Of a stretch of 64,000 nt of DNA, positions 25,659-34,714 are shown in pieces (positions within the stretch are counted from its first letter, which is position 1; every line of letters starts with the position of its first letter). This DNA comes from Streptomyces flaveolus (GTDB lineage: Bacteria > Actinomycetota > Actinomycetes > Streptomycetales > Streptomycetaceae): contig NZ_BMRV01000025.1 of assembly GCF_014648815.1 (NCBI RefSeq), positions 657 to 64,656 on the forward strand, given 5' to 3'. The position numbers were made by a program, and so were the translations under genes. The notes beneath the pieces were generated by a model. It searched no databases. It saw nothing but the letters and a program-made list of their open reading frames with translations, and had not been told where the DNA came from.

Positions 25659-26915
25659 ATGCACCCGCCCGCTGTACTCGCCTCACCCCGCCGCGTGCCC
25701 CAGTGGACTCCGTCCGACTGGCGCGAACGCCCGGCCGCACAGCAGCCCGACTGGCCCGACCAGGGGCTGCTGCGCCGCATCCGCGCCCGGCTGGCCGGCG
25801 CCGCACCCCTCGTACGGTCCGACGAGATCCTCGACCTGCGCCGCGCACTCGCCGGGGCCGCCGCCGGGGAGGCCTTCGTGGTGCAGCTGGGGGACTGCGC
25901 GGAGACCTTCGACGCCCCGACGTTCGCCGGCGTGGCGGCGCGGGTCGGCCAGCTGCACGGCACCGCGGGCACCCTGCGGGCCGCGCTGGGCCGGCCCGTG
26001 ATACCCATCGGCCGGCTGGCCGGGCAGTACGCCAAACCGCGTTCCTCCCCGACCGAGCGGGTCGGCGGGCTCGTGCTGCCGTCGTTCCGCGGGCACCTCG
26101 TGAACGATCCGCGCCCCGAGCCCGCCGCGCGCGTACCCGACGCGATGCGGCTGCTGCGCGGGCACGCGCACGCGCGCGAGGTCCTGGACCTGCTGCGGGA
26201 GCTCGCCGAGTCCGGCATGGCCCTGCCCGGGGCGACGGTGTCCGGTGTCCCGGCGGTGTGGACCAGCCACGAGATGCTGGTCCTCGACTACGAGGAGCCC
26301 CAGGTACGGCGCGACCCCGTGTCGGGCAGCCTGTGCCTGACCTCCGCCCATCTGCCCTGGATCGGCGCGCGCACCGGTGACCCCGACGGGGCGCACGTGC
26401 GGTTCCTGTCCGGGGTCGCCAACCCGGTGGGCGTCAAGATCGGGCCGGGCACCGACCGCGACCGGCTGGCCGCGCTGTGCGCCCGCCTCGACCCGGACCG
26501 GGAGCCGGGGCGCCTCGTGCTGATCTCGCGGATGGGGGCCGGCCAGGTGCGTGAGCTGCTCCCGCCGCTGCTGGAGGTGGTGGCGGGCTCGGGCCACCGG
26601 GTGGTGTGGATGTGCGACCCGATGCACGGCAACACCTATGTGGGCGGCAGCGGTCACAAGACCAGGGACGTGGCGACGGTGGGCGCCGAGATCCGCGGCT
26701 TCTTCGCGGCGGCGCGCGCCGCCGGCGCGATCCCCGGCGGTCTCCACCTGGAGGCCACGCCCGCCGAGGTCACCGAGTGCGTCGGGGGCTCCGTGGGCAT
26801 CGCCGAGGACGGTCTGCACGTGCGGTACGAGACCGCCTGCGATCCCCGCCTCAACGGCTCCCAGACCGCCGAGATCGCCGAGCTGACCGCGCGGCTGTGC
26901 GCGGGGGAGATCTAG
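25659..26915 (+). CDS. Class II (plant/PhzC-type) DAHP synthase
   Basis: 418 residues from the ATG at 25659 with GGAGG upstream. Catalyses phosphoenolpyruvate plus erythrose 4-phosphate to DAHP, the first shikimate step. Diagnostic blocks: VVQLGDCAETFD, PIGRLAGQYAKPRSSPTE, VGVKIGPGTDRDRL, LVLISRMGAGQVRELLPPLL and WMCDPMHGNTYVG. It is shorter than the primary actinobacterial enzyme and has the pathway-dedicated length of PhzC, consistent with extra flux toward chorismate for the anthranilate synthase at 38164-40431. Confidence 0.9.
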   Translation: MHPPAVLASPRRVPQWTPSDWRERPAAQQPDWPDQGLLRRIRARLAGAAPLVRSDEILDLRRALAGAAAGEAFVVQLGDCAETFDAPTFAGVAARVGQLHGTAGTLRAALGRPVIPIGRLAGQYAKPRSSPTERVGGLVLPSFRGHLVNDPRPEPAARVPDAMRLLRGHAHAREVLDLLRELAESGMALPGATVSGVPAVWTSHEMLVLDYEEPQVRRDPVSGSLCLTSAHLPWIGARTGDPDGAHVRFLSGVANPVGVKIGPGTDRDRLAALCARLDPDREPGRLVLISRMGAGQVRELLPPLLEVVAGSGHRVVWMCDPMHGNTYVGGSGHKTRDVATVGAEIRGFFAAARAAGAIPGGLHLEATPAEVTECVGGSVGIAEDGLHVRYETACDPRLNGSQTAEIAELTARLCAGEI

Positions 26916-26923
26916 GGGGCTAG

Positions 26924-27017
26924 GGGGGCGTCGTTCGGATTGCCGGATGCGGGGTCCGGTGCAGGCCGGCCACCAGGCACCGTCGCCCGGAGCCGGCCCG
27001 ATCCGAACGACACCCCC
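26924..27017. repeat. Long-range inverted repeat after the DAHP synthase gene
   Basis: The arms 26924-26940 and 27001-27017 pair at 16 of 17 positions (one C/A mismatch); the core is GTCGTTCGGAT (26930-26940) with ATCCGAACGAC (27001-27011). The loop is 60 nt. It starts 9 nt after the stop codon and is followed by a classical hairpin at 27048-27081. It may be an operator pair or part of a composite terminator. Confidence 0.55.
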
Positions 27018-27047
27018 TGGCGCGGGCCCGAGCGGGCGCCGCGTCAT

Positions 27048-27081
27048 CCGATGCCGCCGGGCCCCGGTCCGGCGGCATCGG
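27048..27081 (+). terminator. Terminator hairpin before the alpha/beta-hydrolase gene
   Basis: A perfect 13-bp stem CCGATGCCGCCGG (27048-27060) with its complement (27069-27081), 8-nt loop. It separates the phosphopantetheinyl transferase/DAHP synthase genes from the hydrolase gene. Confidence 0.75.
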
Positions 27082-27230
27082 CGTGTCCGCAGCCGGACCG
27101 GGCTCCGGTCCGTCCCCCCGCCGGGTGCGGTCCCGTGGGAGACCTCGTACCCGGCGGGAACCTTTGGCACGGCCGCCGCCTCCTGACCGACCGAACGAAC
27201 GAACCGGTCCGACAACCCTCAGGAGCTCGC

Positions 27231-28136
27231 GTGGAGTCCGTGGAGAACGTCTCGGCGTCACCGCCCCAGCCCGAACTGGCGGGCGTACGCCACCGCTGGG
27301 TGACCGTGCGGGGCGGCGTACGCCTGCACGTCGCCGAGGCGGGAGAGGGGGAGCCCGTCGTGCTGCTGCACGGCTTCCCCCAGCACTGGTACGGCTGGCG
27401 GCGGCTGATCCCGCTGCTGTCCGGCCGCTACCGGCTGATCTGCGTGGACCAGCGCGGTTTCGGCTGGTCCGACGCGCCGGGCAAGGGCTACGACACCGAC
27501 AGCAGGGTGGCCGACGTGGTCGCCCTGCTGGACGAACTGGGCCTGGACCGGGTGCGCCTCATCGGGCACGACTGGGGCGCCTGGACGGGCTTCCACCTCT
27601 GCCTCGGCGCACCAGAACGCGTCACGCACTACCTGGCGCTGAACATGATGCACCCCTGGCCGCAGCACCGGCGCCTGATGCCGCAGTCCTGGCGGTTCTG
27701 GTACACGGCACTGCTGGAGCAGCCGTTCCTCGGGCGCCGGCTGCTGCGCAACCGGCCCGGGTTCACGCGTTACCTGATGCGCAAGGGCGTGGTGGACCGG
27801 ACGGTCTGGACCCCGGACGCGATGGAGGAGTTCGTCCGCTCCAGCCGGGAGCCCGCGCGGGCGCGCGCCGGGGAGGCACTGCACCGGGCCTTCGCCTTGC
27901 GGGACATCGCGCGGCTGCTGACGGGCCGGTACAAGAAGCTCCGGCTCACCACCCCGACCGTGATCATGGGAGGGGCGCGTGACTTCATGCTGCCCCCGGG
28001 CGTGCTGACGCCGGCCGGCCGGCACGCCGACGACCTGCGGGTCCAGGTGGTCCCGGAGTGCGGTCACTACCTCCACGAAGAACGGCCCGACCTGGTCGCC
28101 CGGACCGCCGAGCGGCTCTTCTCCCGCCCGCGCTGA
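27231..28136 (+). CDS. Alpha/beta hydrolase, epoxide hydrolase-like
   Basis: 301 residues from a GTG with AGGAG upstream. Oxyanion-hole motif HGFPQHWYGWRRL, nucleophile Asp in LIGHDWGAWTGFHL (an Asp, not Ser, as in epoxide hydrolases and haloacetate dehalogenases), and catalytic His in VPECGHYLHEERPD. A cap domain lies between about residues 140 and 215. It probably opens an epoxide or hydrolyses a halogenated or activated intermediate. Its place between the DAHP synthase and the AMP ligases suggests a tailoring role, but it has its own flanking hairpins and may be independent. Confidence 0.82.
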   Translation: MESVENVSASPPQPELAGVRHRWVTVRGGVRLHVAEAGEGEPVVLLHGFPQHWYGWRRLIPLLSGRYRLICVDQRGFGWSDAPGKGYDTDSRVADVVALLDELGLDRVRLIGHDWGAWTGFHLCLGAPERVTHYLALNMMHPWPQHRRLMPQSWRFWYTALLEQPFLGRRLLRNRPGFTRYLMRKGVVDRTVWTPDAMEEFVRSSREPARARAGEALHRAFALRDIARLLTGRYKKLRLTTPTVIMGGARDFMLPPGVLTPAGRHADDLRVQVVPECGHYLHEERPDLVARTAERLFSRPR

Positions 28137-28149
28137 CCCCGCCCGGCCA

Positions 28150-28206
28150 CGGCTCCGCCGCGCACCGCGCACCGGGGGCGCGCCGGGTGCGGCCGTGGCG
28201 GAGCCG
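28150..28206 (+). terminator. Hairpin after the hydrolase gene
   Basis: CGGCTCCGCC (28150-28159) pairs with GGCGGAGCCG (28197-28206), and GCACC (28169-28173) with GGTGC (28186-28190) inside it. It starts 14 nt after the hydrolase stop, so the AMP-ligase operon starting at 28391 probably has its own promoter in 28207-28390. Confidence 0.55.
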
Positions 28207-28390
28207 GAGCGTCCGGAAAATCTCGGATTCCGGTGGAGTGCATGGCCCGGAAACCACCTCTTGTCTCATGTCGGCCGCTCCCGACCGGACGGTGAGCGAT
28301 CCCGACCACTTCCGACACCGGACAGCCGCAACCCGGCGCGCACTTCGTGCTGCCCGGACGTCTTCGCCAGGCCGAGCAGGGGGACTTTCC

Positions 28391-29989
28391 ATGCCTGACA
28401 TATCCGCACTGAAGCTCGATGTCATGCCGCAGCCGACCGCACCCCTCGGGATCCTCCCGGCCGTCGCGGCGGAGAAGTACCCCGACACCCCCTTCCTCTC
28501 CGACACGCCCTGGCGCACGTACGACCACCCGGTCCGCGACTTCGCGGACTTCGCGCGGGCCGTCGACGACTACGCCGACCGGTTCTGGGCCGGCGGCATC
28601 CGGCGCGGAGACGTCGTCGCCGTGGTGCAGCGCAACCACATCGAGGTCGAGGGCGTGATGTGCGCCCTCGGCAAGATCGGTGCCCTGCCCGCCCTGCTCT
28701 CCTCCGCCATGGAGACCGGGGAACTCCTGGAGTGCTTCGCGCGCCTGGACGACCCGTACCTCGTCGTCGACTCGACCGGCCTGTCGCGGCTCACCGAACA
28801 CCGGCACGCACTGCGCCGGCTGACCCGCAACGTGCTGTGCCTGGAGGAGACGGACGAGAACTGGGTCGTACCGCTGCAGGAGCGCCTCGCGCACACCGCG
28901 GGCCCGCGCGACGCCGACGAGTGGTTCGTCATCACCCACTCCTCGGGCACCACCGGGGCGCCCAAGATGGCCGCGCACTCCACCCGTTCCCTGTTCGGCA
29001 TGGTCGCCCCGATGATCATGATCTTCCGCGACCAGTACTCGCCGCAGGACCTGAACGCCAAGCACCTGTCCTTCGTGCACGCCCGTACCTGCGCGGGCAC
29101 GCTCGCCTCACTGGAGACCGCGATGCCCGCTCTGGCCATCGCCGACCCGGACCCCGCGAACGTCAAGCGGCTCATGCTGGAGCACCGCCCGACCTCCCTG
29201 GAGACCCACCCCAACGTCTACATCCAGTGGGAGTCCCTCGCCGGCGACCCCGACCGCCCCTTCCAGCACGTCGAACGGTTCATCAGCACCTTCGACGCCA
29301 TGCACCCGCGCACCGTGCGGACGCTGCTGAACGCCTCCGAACACCCCCGCGCCCACTACTTCCAGGCCTACGGGCAGACCGAGTCCGGACCCATCTGCCT
29401 GCGCATCGTCACGCGTGAGGAGTCCGCCGACTACTCGCCGCGCAACGTCGGCCACAGCGGCGGCGGCATGGAGATCCGGATCGTCGACGAGCACGGCGTC
29501 CCGCAGCCGCCGAACACGCCCGGCCTGATCGAGACCCGCTCGCCCGGCCGCATGCGCGGATACGTCGGCGGCGACCCGATGCCGCCCGAGGACTCCTGGT
29601 GGCCGATGGGGGACATCGGCCGCCTCCTCGACGACGGCTCGCTGGAACTGCTCGACCGCTCCGTCGAGCACGTCGACGGCGTCGGCAGCCTCCTGGAGAA
29701 GGAGGACCACCTGCTGGAGGCCCTGCCCGAACTGGTCGAACTCGTCCTGGTCAAGGACGACGACGGCACCGTCTTCGCGGTGGCCTGCCCCCGCCCGGAC
29801 ACCACCCCGGACGCCGAACGGTTCCACGCCGTCGCCGCCGAAGCCGGCCTCCCCGGCCTCCAGGTGCGCTTCTGGGAGTGGGAGGCCATGCCCGTCACCG
29901 GCACCAGCAAGGTCCGCCGGTCCGTGCTGCGCCGCAAGCTCGCCGGCCGGATCCACCGCACCGCCGCCACCGCCCCGAAGGAGGCCTGA
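28391..29989 (+). CDS. AMP-dependent synthetase/ligase, first of the carrier-protein locus
   Basis: 532 residues, GGGGGA upstream of the ATG. ANL-superfamily adenylate-forming enzyme: A3 loop VITHSSGTTGAPKMAAHS (about 180-197), A5 region HYFQAYGQTESGP, A10 Lys in TGTSKVRRSVLR (about 504-515). The A8 hinge, normally GRxKD, reads LLDRSVEHVDGVGSLLEKEDHL, so the C-terminal domain is unusual. It lacks the FAAL-type insertion seen in its neighbour. Substrate unknown; it may activate a carboxylic acid for loading onto one of the carrier proteins. First gene of an operon reaching at least 35838. Confidence 0.82.
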   Translation: MPDISALKLDVMPQPTAPLGILPAVAAEKYPDTPFLSDTPWRTYDHPVRDFADFARAVDDYADRFWAGGIRRGDVVAVVQRNHIEVEGVMCALGKIGALPALLSSAMETGELLECFARLDDPYLVVDSTGLSRLTEHRHALRRLTRNVLCLEETDENWVVPLQERLAHTAGPRDADEWFVITHSSGTTGAPKMAAHSTRSLFGMVAPMIMIFRDQYSPQDLNAKHLSFVHARTCAGTLASLETAMPALAIADPDPANVKRLMLEHRPTSLETHPNVYIQWESLAGDPDRPFQHVERFISTFDAMHPRTVRTLLNASEHPRAHYFQAYGQTESGPICLRIVTREESADYSPRNVGHSGGGMEIRIVDEHGVPQPPNTPGLIETRSPGRMRGYVGGDPMPPEDSWWPMGDIGRLLDDGSLELLDRSVEHVDGVGSLLEKEDHLLEALPELVELVLVKDDDGTVFAVACPRPDTTPDAERFHAVAAEAGLPGLQVRFWEWEAMPVTGTSKVRRSVLRRKLAGRIHRTAATAPKEA

Positions 29990-29994
29990 GCAGC

Positions 29995-31668
29995 ATGACG
30001 CACCTCTGGCACGAACTGTCCCGCGGCCTGCGCGACGGCACCCTGCTGCACACGCCCTCGCGCACGGAGGAACCGGTCTCCGGCACCGCCCTGTTCGACC
30101 GCGCCGAGCGCACGGCCGGTGCCGTCCTCGCGGCCCGCGACGGCCGCGCCCCGCGCCGGGTGGGCCTGCTCATGGCCAACGGCGAACCCTGGGTCCGCGG
30201 CCTGCTCGCCGCGCTCCGCCTCGACGCGGCGGCCGTCCCGCTGGCCCTCCCGGTCGCCTTCGGCGGCGCCGACGCCTACGCCGCCCACGTGCGGCGCATC
30301 GCCGAGGACGCCGCACTGGACGCCATGCTCGTCGACGGCAGCCTCGGCGGCCGGATCGTCGCCCGCGTCGCCGAGGCCGTCCCGCACATCCCGTTCATCG
30401 ACATCGCCGACGCCCCGCACTCCCGCGAGGACCTGCCGGCCCCGAACGGCGGCGGCACGGCACCCGCGATCGTCCAGTACACCTCCGGCTCCACCTCCGC
30501 CCCCAAGGGCGTCGTGGTCACCCACGCCAACGTGTCCGCCGGTCTCGACGCGATCGAGGCCGGAACCGGGTGGACGAGCGAGGACGGGCTCGGCGAGTGG
30601 CTGCCGCTCTTCCACGACATGGGCCTGTTCACGCTGCTCGCCGCACTGCGCGCCGGCTCGCCGATCTCGCTGTGGCAGCCCGGCGACTTCGTCCGCCGCC
30701 CGATGCGGTGGCTCACCGAGTTCGGCGCCAGCCGCGCCACGATCCTGCCCGCCCCGAACTTCTTCTACGACTACCTGGTCGCCGCCGCCGCCAAGGGCAT
30801 CCCCGACGACCTGGACCTGTCCGCCTGGCGCTACGGCGGCAACGGCTCCGAGCCGGTGCGCCGCTCCAGCCTGGAGGAGTTCCAGCGGACGTTCGAGCCG
30901 TACGGGCTGCGCCCCCAGGTCGTCCAGCCCAACTACGGGCTCGCCGAGGCCACCCTCATCGTCAGCACCGGCACCCCCGGCACCCCGTACCGCAGCCTGG
31001 AGGCGGAACGTTCCAGCCTCGCCGTCGGCGACCGCGTCAGGGAAGCCGCCGAGCCCGGCCCCACCACCCGCACCGTCGTCTCCTGCGGCAGGCCCGTCGA
31101 GGGCGTCGAGGTGCGCATCGGCGACGCCGACGGCACACCCCTCGAGGACGGCGTGGTCGGCGAGGTGCAGATCGGCGGCGCCCCCGTCACACCCGGCTAC
31201 CTCGGGCTGCCCGACGAGCAGCAGCCCTTCACCCCGGACGGCATGCTCCGCACCGGCGACATCGGCTTCCGCCACGACGGCGAGCTCTACGTCATGGGCC
31301 GCGTGAAGGCCATGGCCGTCGTCCGCGGCCAGAACTACTACGCCGAGGACGTCGAGGAGATCGTCAAGTCCACCCCCGGCGTCGACCGCCGGCACTGCGC
31401 CGCCTTCGCCTGGGAGGACGACCGGGAGGAGTACATGGTCGTGATCTGGGAGACGAAGCTCGACACCGACACGGCCCGCGCCGTCGGTGAGGCCATCCGC
31501 ACCCGGCTGGCCGAACACCTCGGCCTCACCGCCGTCGAGACCCTCGCGGTCTCCCCGCAGACCCTCCCCTTCACCAGCTCCGGCAAGGTCAAGCGCTCCG
31601 GCGCGGCCGACCTGTACCGCCGCCACCACTCCGCACAGCCCACCGCCCCGGAAGGACAGCACTCGTGA
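29995..31668 (+). CDS. Fatty-acyl-AMP ligase (FAAL-like)
   Basis: 557 residues, GAAGGAGG upstream, 5 nt after the previous stop. Motifs: QYTSGSTSAPKGVVVTH (about 161-177), the FAAL/FACL signature WLPLFHDMGLF (about 202), WRYGGNGSEPVRRSSL (NGAEPV-type), QPNYGLAEATLIVST, and the C-terminal Lys in TSSGKVKRSGAA. It should activate a fatty acid as the adenylate and transfer it to a carrier protein, most likely the one encoded next by a GTGA overlap. The sequence YAEDVEEIVKSTPGV is typical of the C-terminal domain. Confidence 0.86.
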   Translation: MTHLWHELSRGLRDGTLLHTPSRTEEPVSGTALFDRAERTAGAVLAARDGRAPRRVGLLMANGEPWVRGLLAALRLDAAAVPLALPVAFGGADAYAAHVRRIAEDAALDAMLVDGSLGGRIVARVAEAVPHIPFIDIADAPHSREDLPAPNGGGTAPAIVQYTSGSTSAPKGVVVTHANVSAGLDAIEAGTGWTSEDGLGEWLPLFHDMGLFTLLAALRAGSPISLWQPGDFVRRPMRWLTEFGASRATILPAPNFFYDYLVAAAAKGIPDDLDLSAWRYGGNGSEPVRRSSLEEFQRTFEPYGLRPQVVQPNYGLAEATLIVSTGTPGTPYRSLEAERSSLAVGDRVREAAEPGPTTRTVVSCGRPVEGVEVRIGDADGTPLEDGVVGEVQIGGAPVTPGYLGLPDEQQPFTPDGMLRTGDIGFRHDGELYVMGRVKAMAVVRGQNYYAEDVEEIVKSTPGVDRRHCAAFAWEDDREEYMVVIWETKLDTDTARAVGEAIRTRLAEHLGLTAVETLAVSPQTLPFTSSGKVKRSGAADLYRRHHSAQPTAPEGQHS

Positions 31669-31922
31669 GCGTCACCGCGACCCTGGACATCGTCGTACGG
31701 GCACTGGCCGCACAGGCCGGCGTCGCCGAGTCGTCCGTCGACCCCGAGAAGCCGCTGTCGGCCGTGCCGGGCATCGAGTCCGTCAAGGCCCTGCGCGCGA
31801 TCACCGAGATCGAGGACGAGTGCGACGTCGTCATCCCCGACGACTTCCTCTTCGAGACCGCGACCGTGCGCGAACTGGCGGACTTCGTCGCCAAGCTGAC
31901 ACGGGAGGGCAGCTCCATATGA
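31665..31922 (+). CDS. Acyl carrier protein 1
   Basis: 85 residues from a GTG overlapping the ligase stop. The phosphopantetheine site is GIESVKALRAITEIEDE, with Ser in the place of the usual DSL (here ESV), followed by the helix II/III pattern VVIPDDFLFETATVRELADFV. The four-helix ACP length is normal. Probably loaded by the FAAL-like enzyme and read by the transglutaminase-like protein, whose ATG overlaps this stop. Confidence 0.85.
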   Translation: MSVTATLDIVVRALAAQAGVAESSVDPEKPLSAVPGIESVKALRAITEIEDECDVVIPDDFLFETATVRELADFVAKLTREGSSI

Positions 31923-32938
31923 CCGTGGAGACCGCCGCCGCCGACACCCTGCTCGGCGCCCTCGACCGGTTCCGCACCGCGCCGCCCGACGTCGCCCGCT
32001 ACGACACCGACACCACGACCGCGGCCCGCGCCCTGCGGGCCGCCCCCGAACAGGTCGCCCGGCTCGCCTCGGCGGGACTGCCGCACGTCGTCGACTCCGC
32101 GCGGGGGCCGCTGTTCGACTACGACGACCTGATGAACGTCGGCATGTTCTGCGGCACCGGCCAGACCGTGCCCGAACTCGGCCTGCGCTTCCTGATGCGC
32201 TTCGCCGCCGCCCCCCGGGCGAGCTGGTTCGCACCGCGCGACTGGGAGATCGGCGTCCATCCCTCCCGTACGGCCGGCGGCGAGGCGGCGGAGGACCGCG
32301 CCGCCGGCGACGGGGAGCGGAAGGTGACCGTGCGGGTCCCCGACCTGTCGGCGCCCGGCGTGGAACTGCTGGAGGGCGGACCGTTCGACCGGCCGCTGCA
32401 CGACTCGGGATACACCGCGGCCATCCGGCTGACCGGCGCCGCGCACACCGTGCGCGACCCGCGCATCCACGAGGCGTGGTCCGAGGTCGTCGACGCCCTG
32501 GCCGCGCGCCGCGTGATCTACCAGACCGTGCCCGAACCCCTGCGCGCCGACCACCACCGGGCCTGGGAACTCGGCATCGCCGACTGCGTCGTCGCCTCCC
32601 GGCTGCTCGCCGACCGGCTGCGCGCGGCCGGACTGGAGGCGACCGCCCGCCGCGGCTACCTCCTCGGGCTGTTCGGCAGCGACCACGCCTGGTGCGACGT
32701 CGTCGAGGACGGCGTGCACAAGTCGCTCGACCCGGTCTTCGCCTTCGTCGCCACCGTCGGCGACGAACGGGGCGTCGCCGAGTCGCCCGAGTTCGCCGCC
32801 GCCTGCCTCGGCAGCCGCTTCAACCGGCTGCTGCCCTGCCGCACCGACAGCGCCGAACCCCTCGTCCACTTCGACGGCGAACCCGCCCCCTACTGGGCGA
32901 TGGTCGGCGTCGGCGCCCGCCCCAGGAGGAGCTCATGA
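31919..32938 (+). CDS. Transglutaminase-fold protein, candidate amide synthase
   Basis: 339 residues. A C-terminal half with a papain/transglutaminase-like Cys-His-Asp arrangement: Cys223 in GIADCVVASRLLADRLRAAG, His256 in GSDHAWCDVVED, Asp271 in HKSLDPV. The N-terminal half has no motif I recognise. It is encoded between two carrier proteins, overlapping both by 4 nt. In andrimid (AdmF) and closthioamide (CtaG) pathways, transglutaminase- or papain-fold proteins make amide bonds from carrier-bound acyl groups. The same chemistry is my inference here. A thioesterase or peptidase role is the alternative. Confidence 0.72.
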   Translation: MTVETAAADTLLGALDRFRTAPPDVARYDTDTTTAARALRAAPEQVARLASAGLPHVVDSARGPLFDYDDLMNVGMFCGTGQTVPELGLRFLMRFAAAPRASWFAPRDWEIGVHPSRTAGGEAAEDRAAGDGERKVTVRVPDLSAPGVELLEGGPFDRPLHDSGYTAAIRLTGAAHTVRDPRIHEAWSEVVDALAARRVIYQTVPEPLRADHHRAWELGIADCVVASRLLADRLRAAGLEATARRGYLLGLFGSDHAWCDVVEDGVHKSLDPVFAFVATVGDERGVAESPEFAAACLGSRFNRLLPCRTDSAEPLVHFDGEPAPYWAMVGVGARPRRSS

Positions 32939-33180
32939 CCGCCGTCCGCTCCCTGACCGACGTACGCGCCCTGATCCGGGGCAGCCTCGACCACCCCGTC
33001 CTGCTGGACCGGCTCGGCGACGACGACGACTTCGCCGGCGCCGGCATCGGCTCGGGCGAGCTGATCCGCATCGCGCTGAACCTGGAGGACGAGCTCGGCC
33101 GGCCGCTGGAGGACGAGGAACTCCTCGGCCTCACCACGGTCCGCGCCGTCGCCCGGCTGGCCGGGACGGAGGCGAGCTGA
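32935..33180 (+). CDS. Acyl carrier protein 2
   Basis: 81 residues, ATGA overlap with the transglutaminase-like gene. The sequence DDDDFAGAGIGSGELIRIALNLEDELGRPLEDEELLGLTTVRAVARL has the ACP helix pattern with Ser40 as probable phosphopantetheine site. The usual DSL is replaced by GSGEL. Together with carrier protein 1 it brackets the candidate amide synthase, suggesting donor and acceptor carriers. The next ligase starts 1 nt after its stop. Confidence 0.8.
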   Translation: MTAVRSLTDVRALIRGSLDHPVLLDRLGDDDDFAGAGIGSGELIRIALNLEDELGRPLEDEELLGLTTVRAVARLAGTEAS

Positions 33181-33181
33181 C

Positions 33182-34714
33182 ATGTGGCTGAACCACGTGA
33201 TGCGCCGGGGCCTCGACCGGGACCCCGACGCCCTCGCCCTGCGCGACGTCCGCCGCGACGTCAGCTGGCGCACCCTGCACCGGGACGTACGGGCCCTGGC
33301 CGCCCGGCTGCGCCACGACACCCTGCCCGGCAGCCGCGTCCTGGTGCTCAGCGCCAACCGCGTCGAGGTGCTGGAGACCTACTTCGCCTGCGCCGTCGCC
33401 GGCCTGGTCGCGGTGCCGGTCAACCCGGCGCTGACCGACCCGGAGATCGGCGCCATCATGGAGTCCGTCGAGCCCTCGGCGGCCGTCGCCGAGGAGGCGT
33501 ACGCGGCCCGGCTGGGCGCCCTGTACCCGGGGCTGCCCGTCACCGACATCGCGACCGTCGCCGAACTGCCCGACGAGACCGCCGGGTCCGCGGACGCGGG
33601 GGCCGCGGACGAGGACGGCACCGGCATGTCCGACCCCGTGCTGATCCTGCACACCTCGGCGACGACCGGCCGCGCCAAGGGCGTCGTCGTCGACCAGCGC
33701 TCGCTCCAGATCAACGCGCTGTCCTGGATCGCCGACGTCGGCCCGCGCCCGGGCACCGCCTTCCTCAACGCCGGCCCGCTCTTCCACGGCAGCGTCGTCA
33801 TCGCCCTGGACCACCTGGCCGCGGGCGGCATCGTCTGCGTCCTGGACCGCTTCACCCCGCAGGGCTGCCTGGCCGCCCTGGAGCGGTGGGGGATCGAGCA
33901 CGCCTTCCTCGTGCCGTCCATGGTCCGGCTCCTGCTGCGGGCCAAGGGCCTGCCCGGCACCGACCTGTCCCGGCTGCGGCTGCTGCTGCACGGCGCCGCC
34001 CCGATGCCCGAGGGCCTGGCCCGCGAGGCGCGCGAACGGCTCGGCGCCGACCTGCAGACCATCTTCGGGATCACCGAGGGCGGCGGACCCGTCCTCACCC
34101 TGCGCCCGGACACCCCCGTCGGTCCGCCGCCGGTCCCCGGAGCCGTCTGCGTCGGCGTGCCGATGCTCGGCGCCGGGCTGCGCGTCACCGACGCCGACGG
34201 GCACGAGGTGCCCGCCGGGGTCATCGGCGAACTCCAGGTCAGCGGCGACGGGCTGATGCAGGCCTACTGGAAGAACCCGGAGGCCACCGCCGACGTCCTG
34301 CGCGACGGCCGGCTCAACACGCACGACGTGGGCTGCGTCGACGAGGACGGTCGGGTCTGGGTCGTCGACCGGCGCAACGACCTCATCCTGCGCGGCGGCC
34401 AGAACGTCTACCCGGCCGAGATCGAGTACGTCCTGCGGCAGTCCGGCAACGTCGCCGACGTGGTCGTCGTCCCCGTGCCGTCCGAGACCTGGGGCCAGAC
34501 GCCGGTGGCGTTCGTGCAGCCCGCCGACGACGACCGGTTCGACCCGGAGGAACTGCTGCGGCTGTGCGTGGCGGGCCTCGCCCCCTACAAGCGGCCCACC
34601 CACTTCCTGCCGATCGAGCGCATCCCGCGCAACCCGGCGGGCAAGGCCCTGCGCACCGACCTGCGCGAGATCGCCCGGCAGACGCTCACCGCCGACAGGG
34701 AGAACACCTCATGA
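33182..34714 (+). CDS. Acyl-CoA synthetase-like AMP ligase
   Basis: 510 residues. A3 loop LHTSATTGRAKGVVVDQRSL (about 157-176), A5 TIFGITEGGGPV, A8 WVVDRRNDLILRGGQNVYPAEIE, A10 Lys in IPRNPAGKALRTDL (about 482-495). Close to medium-chain acyl- or aryl-CoA ligases. It starts 1 nt after carrier protein 2 and probably loads that carrier or makes a CoA ester. An aromatic acid such as anthranilate is a candidate substrate given the anthranilate synthase in the locus, but no specificity residues can be assigned from sequence alone. Confidence 0.84.
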   Translation: MWLNHVMRRGLDRDPDALALRDVRRDVSWRTLHRDVRALAARLRHDTLPGSRVLVLSANRVEVLETYFACAVAGLVAVPVNPALTDPEIGAIMESVEPSAAVAEEAYAARLGALYPGLPVTDIATVAELPDETAGSADAGAADEDGTGMSDPVLILHTSATTGRAKGVVVDQRSLQINALSWIADVGPRPGTAFLNAGPLFHGSVVIALDHLAAGGIVCVLDRFTPQGCLAALERWGIEHAFLVPSMVRLLLRAKGLPGTDLSRLRLLLHGAAPMPEGLAREARERLGADLQTIFGITEGGGPVLTLRPDTPVGPPPVPGAVCVGVPMLGAGLRVTDADGHEVPAGVIGELQVSGDGLMQAYWKNPEATADVLRDGRLNTHDVGCVDEDGRVWVVDRRNDLILRGGQNVYPAEIEYVLRQSGNVADVVVVPVPSETWGQTPVAFVQPADDDRFDPEELLRLCVAGLAPYKRPTHFLPIERIPRNPAGKALRTDLREIARQTLTADRENTS

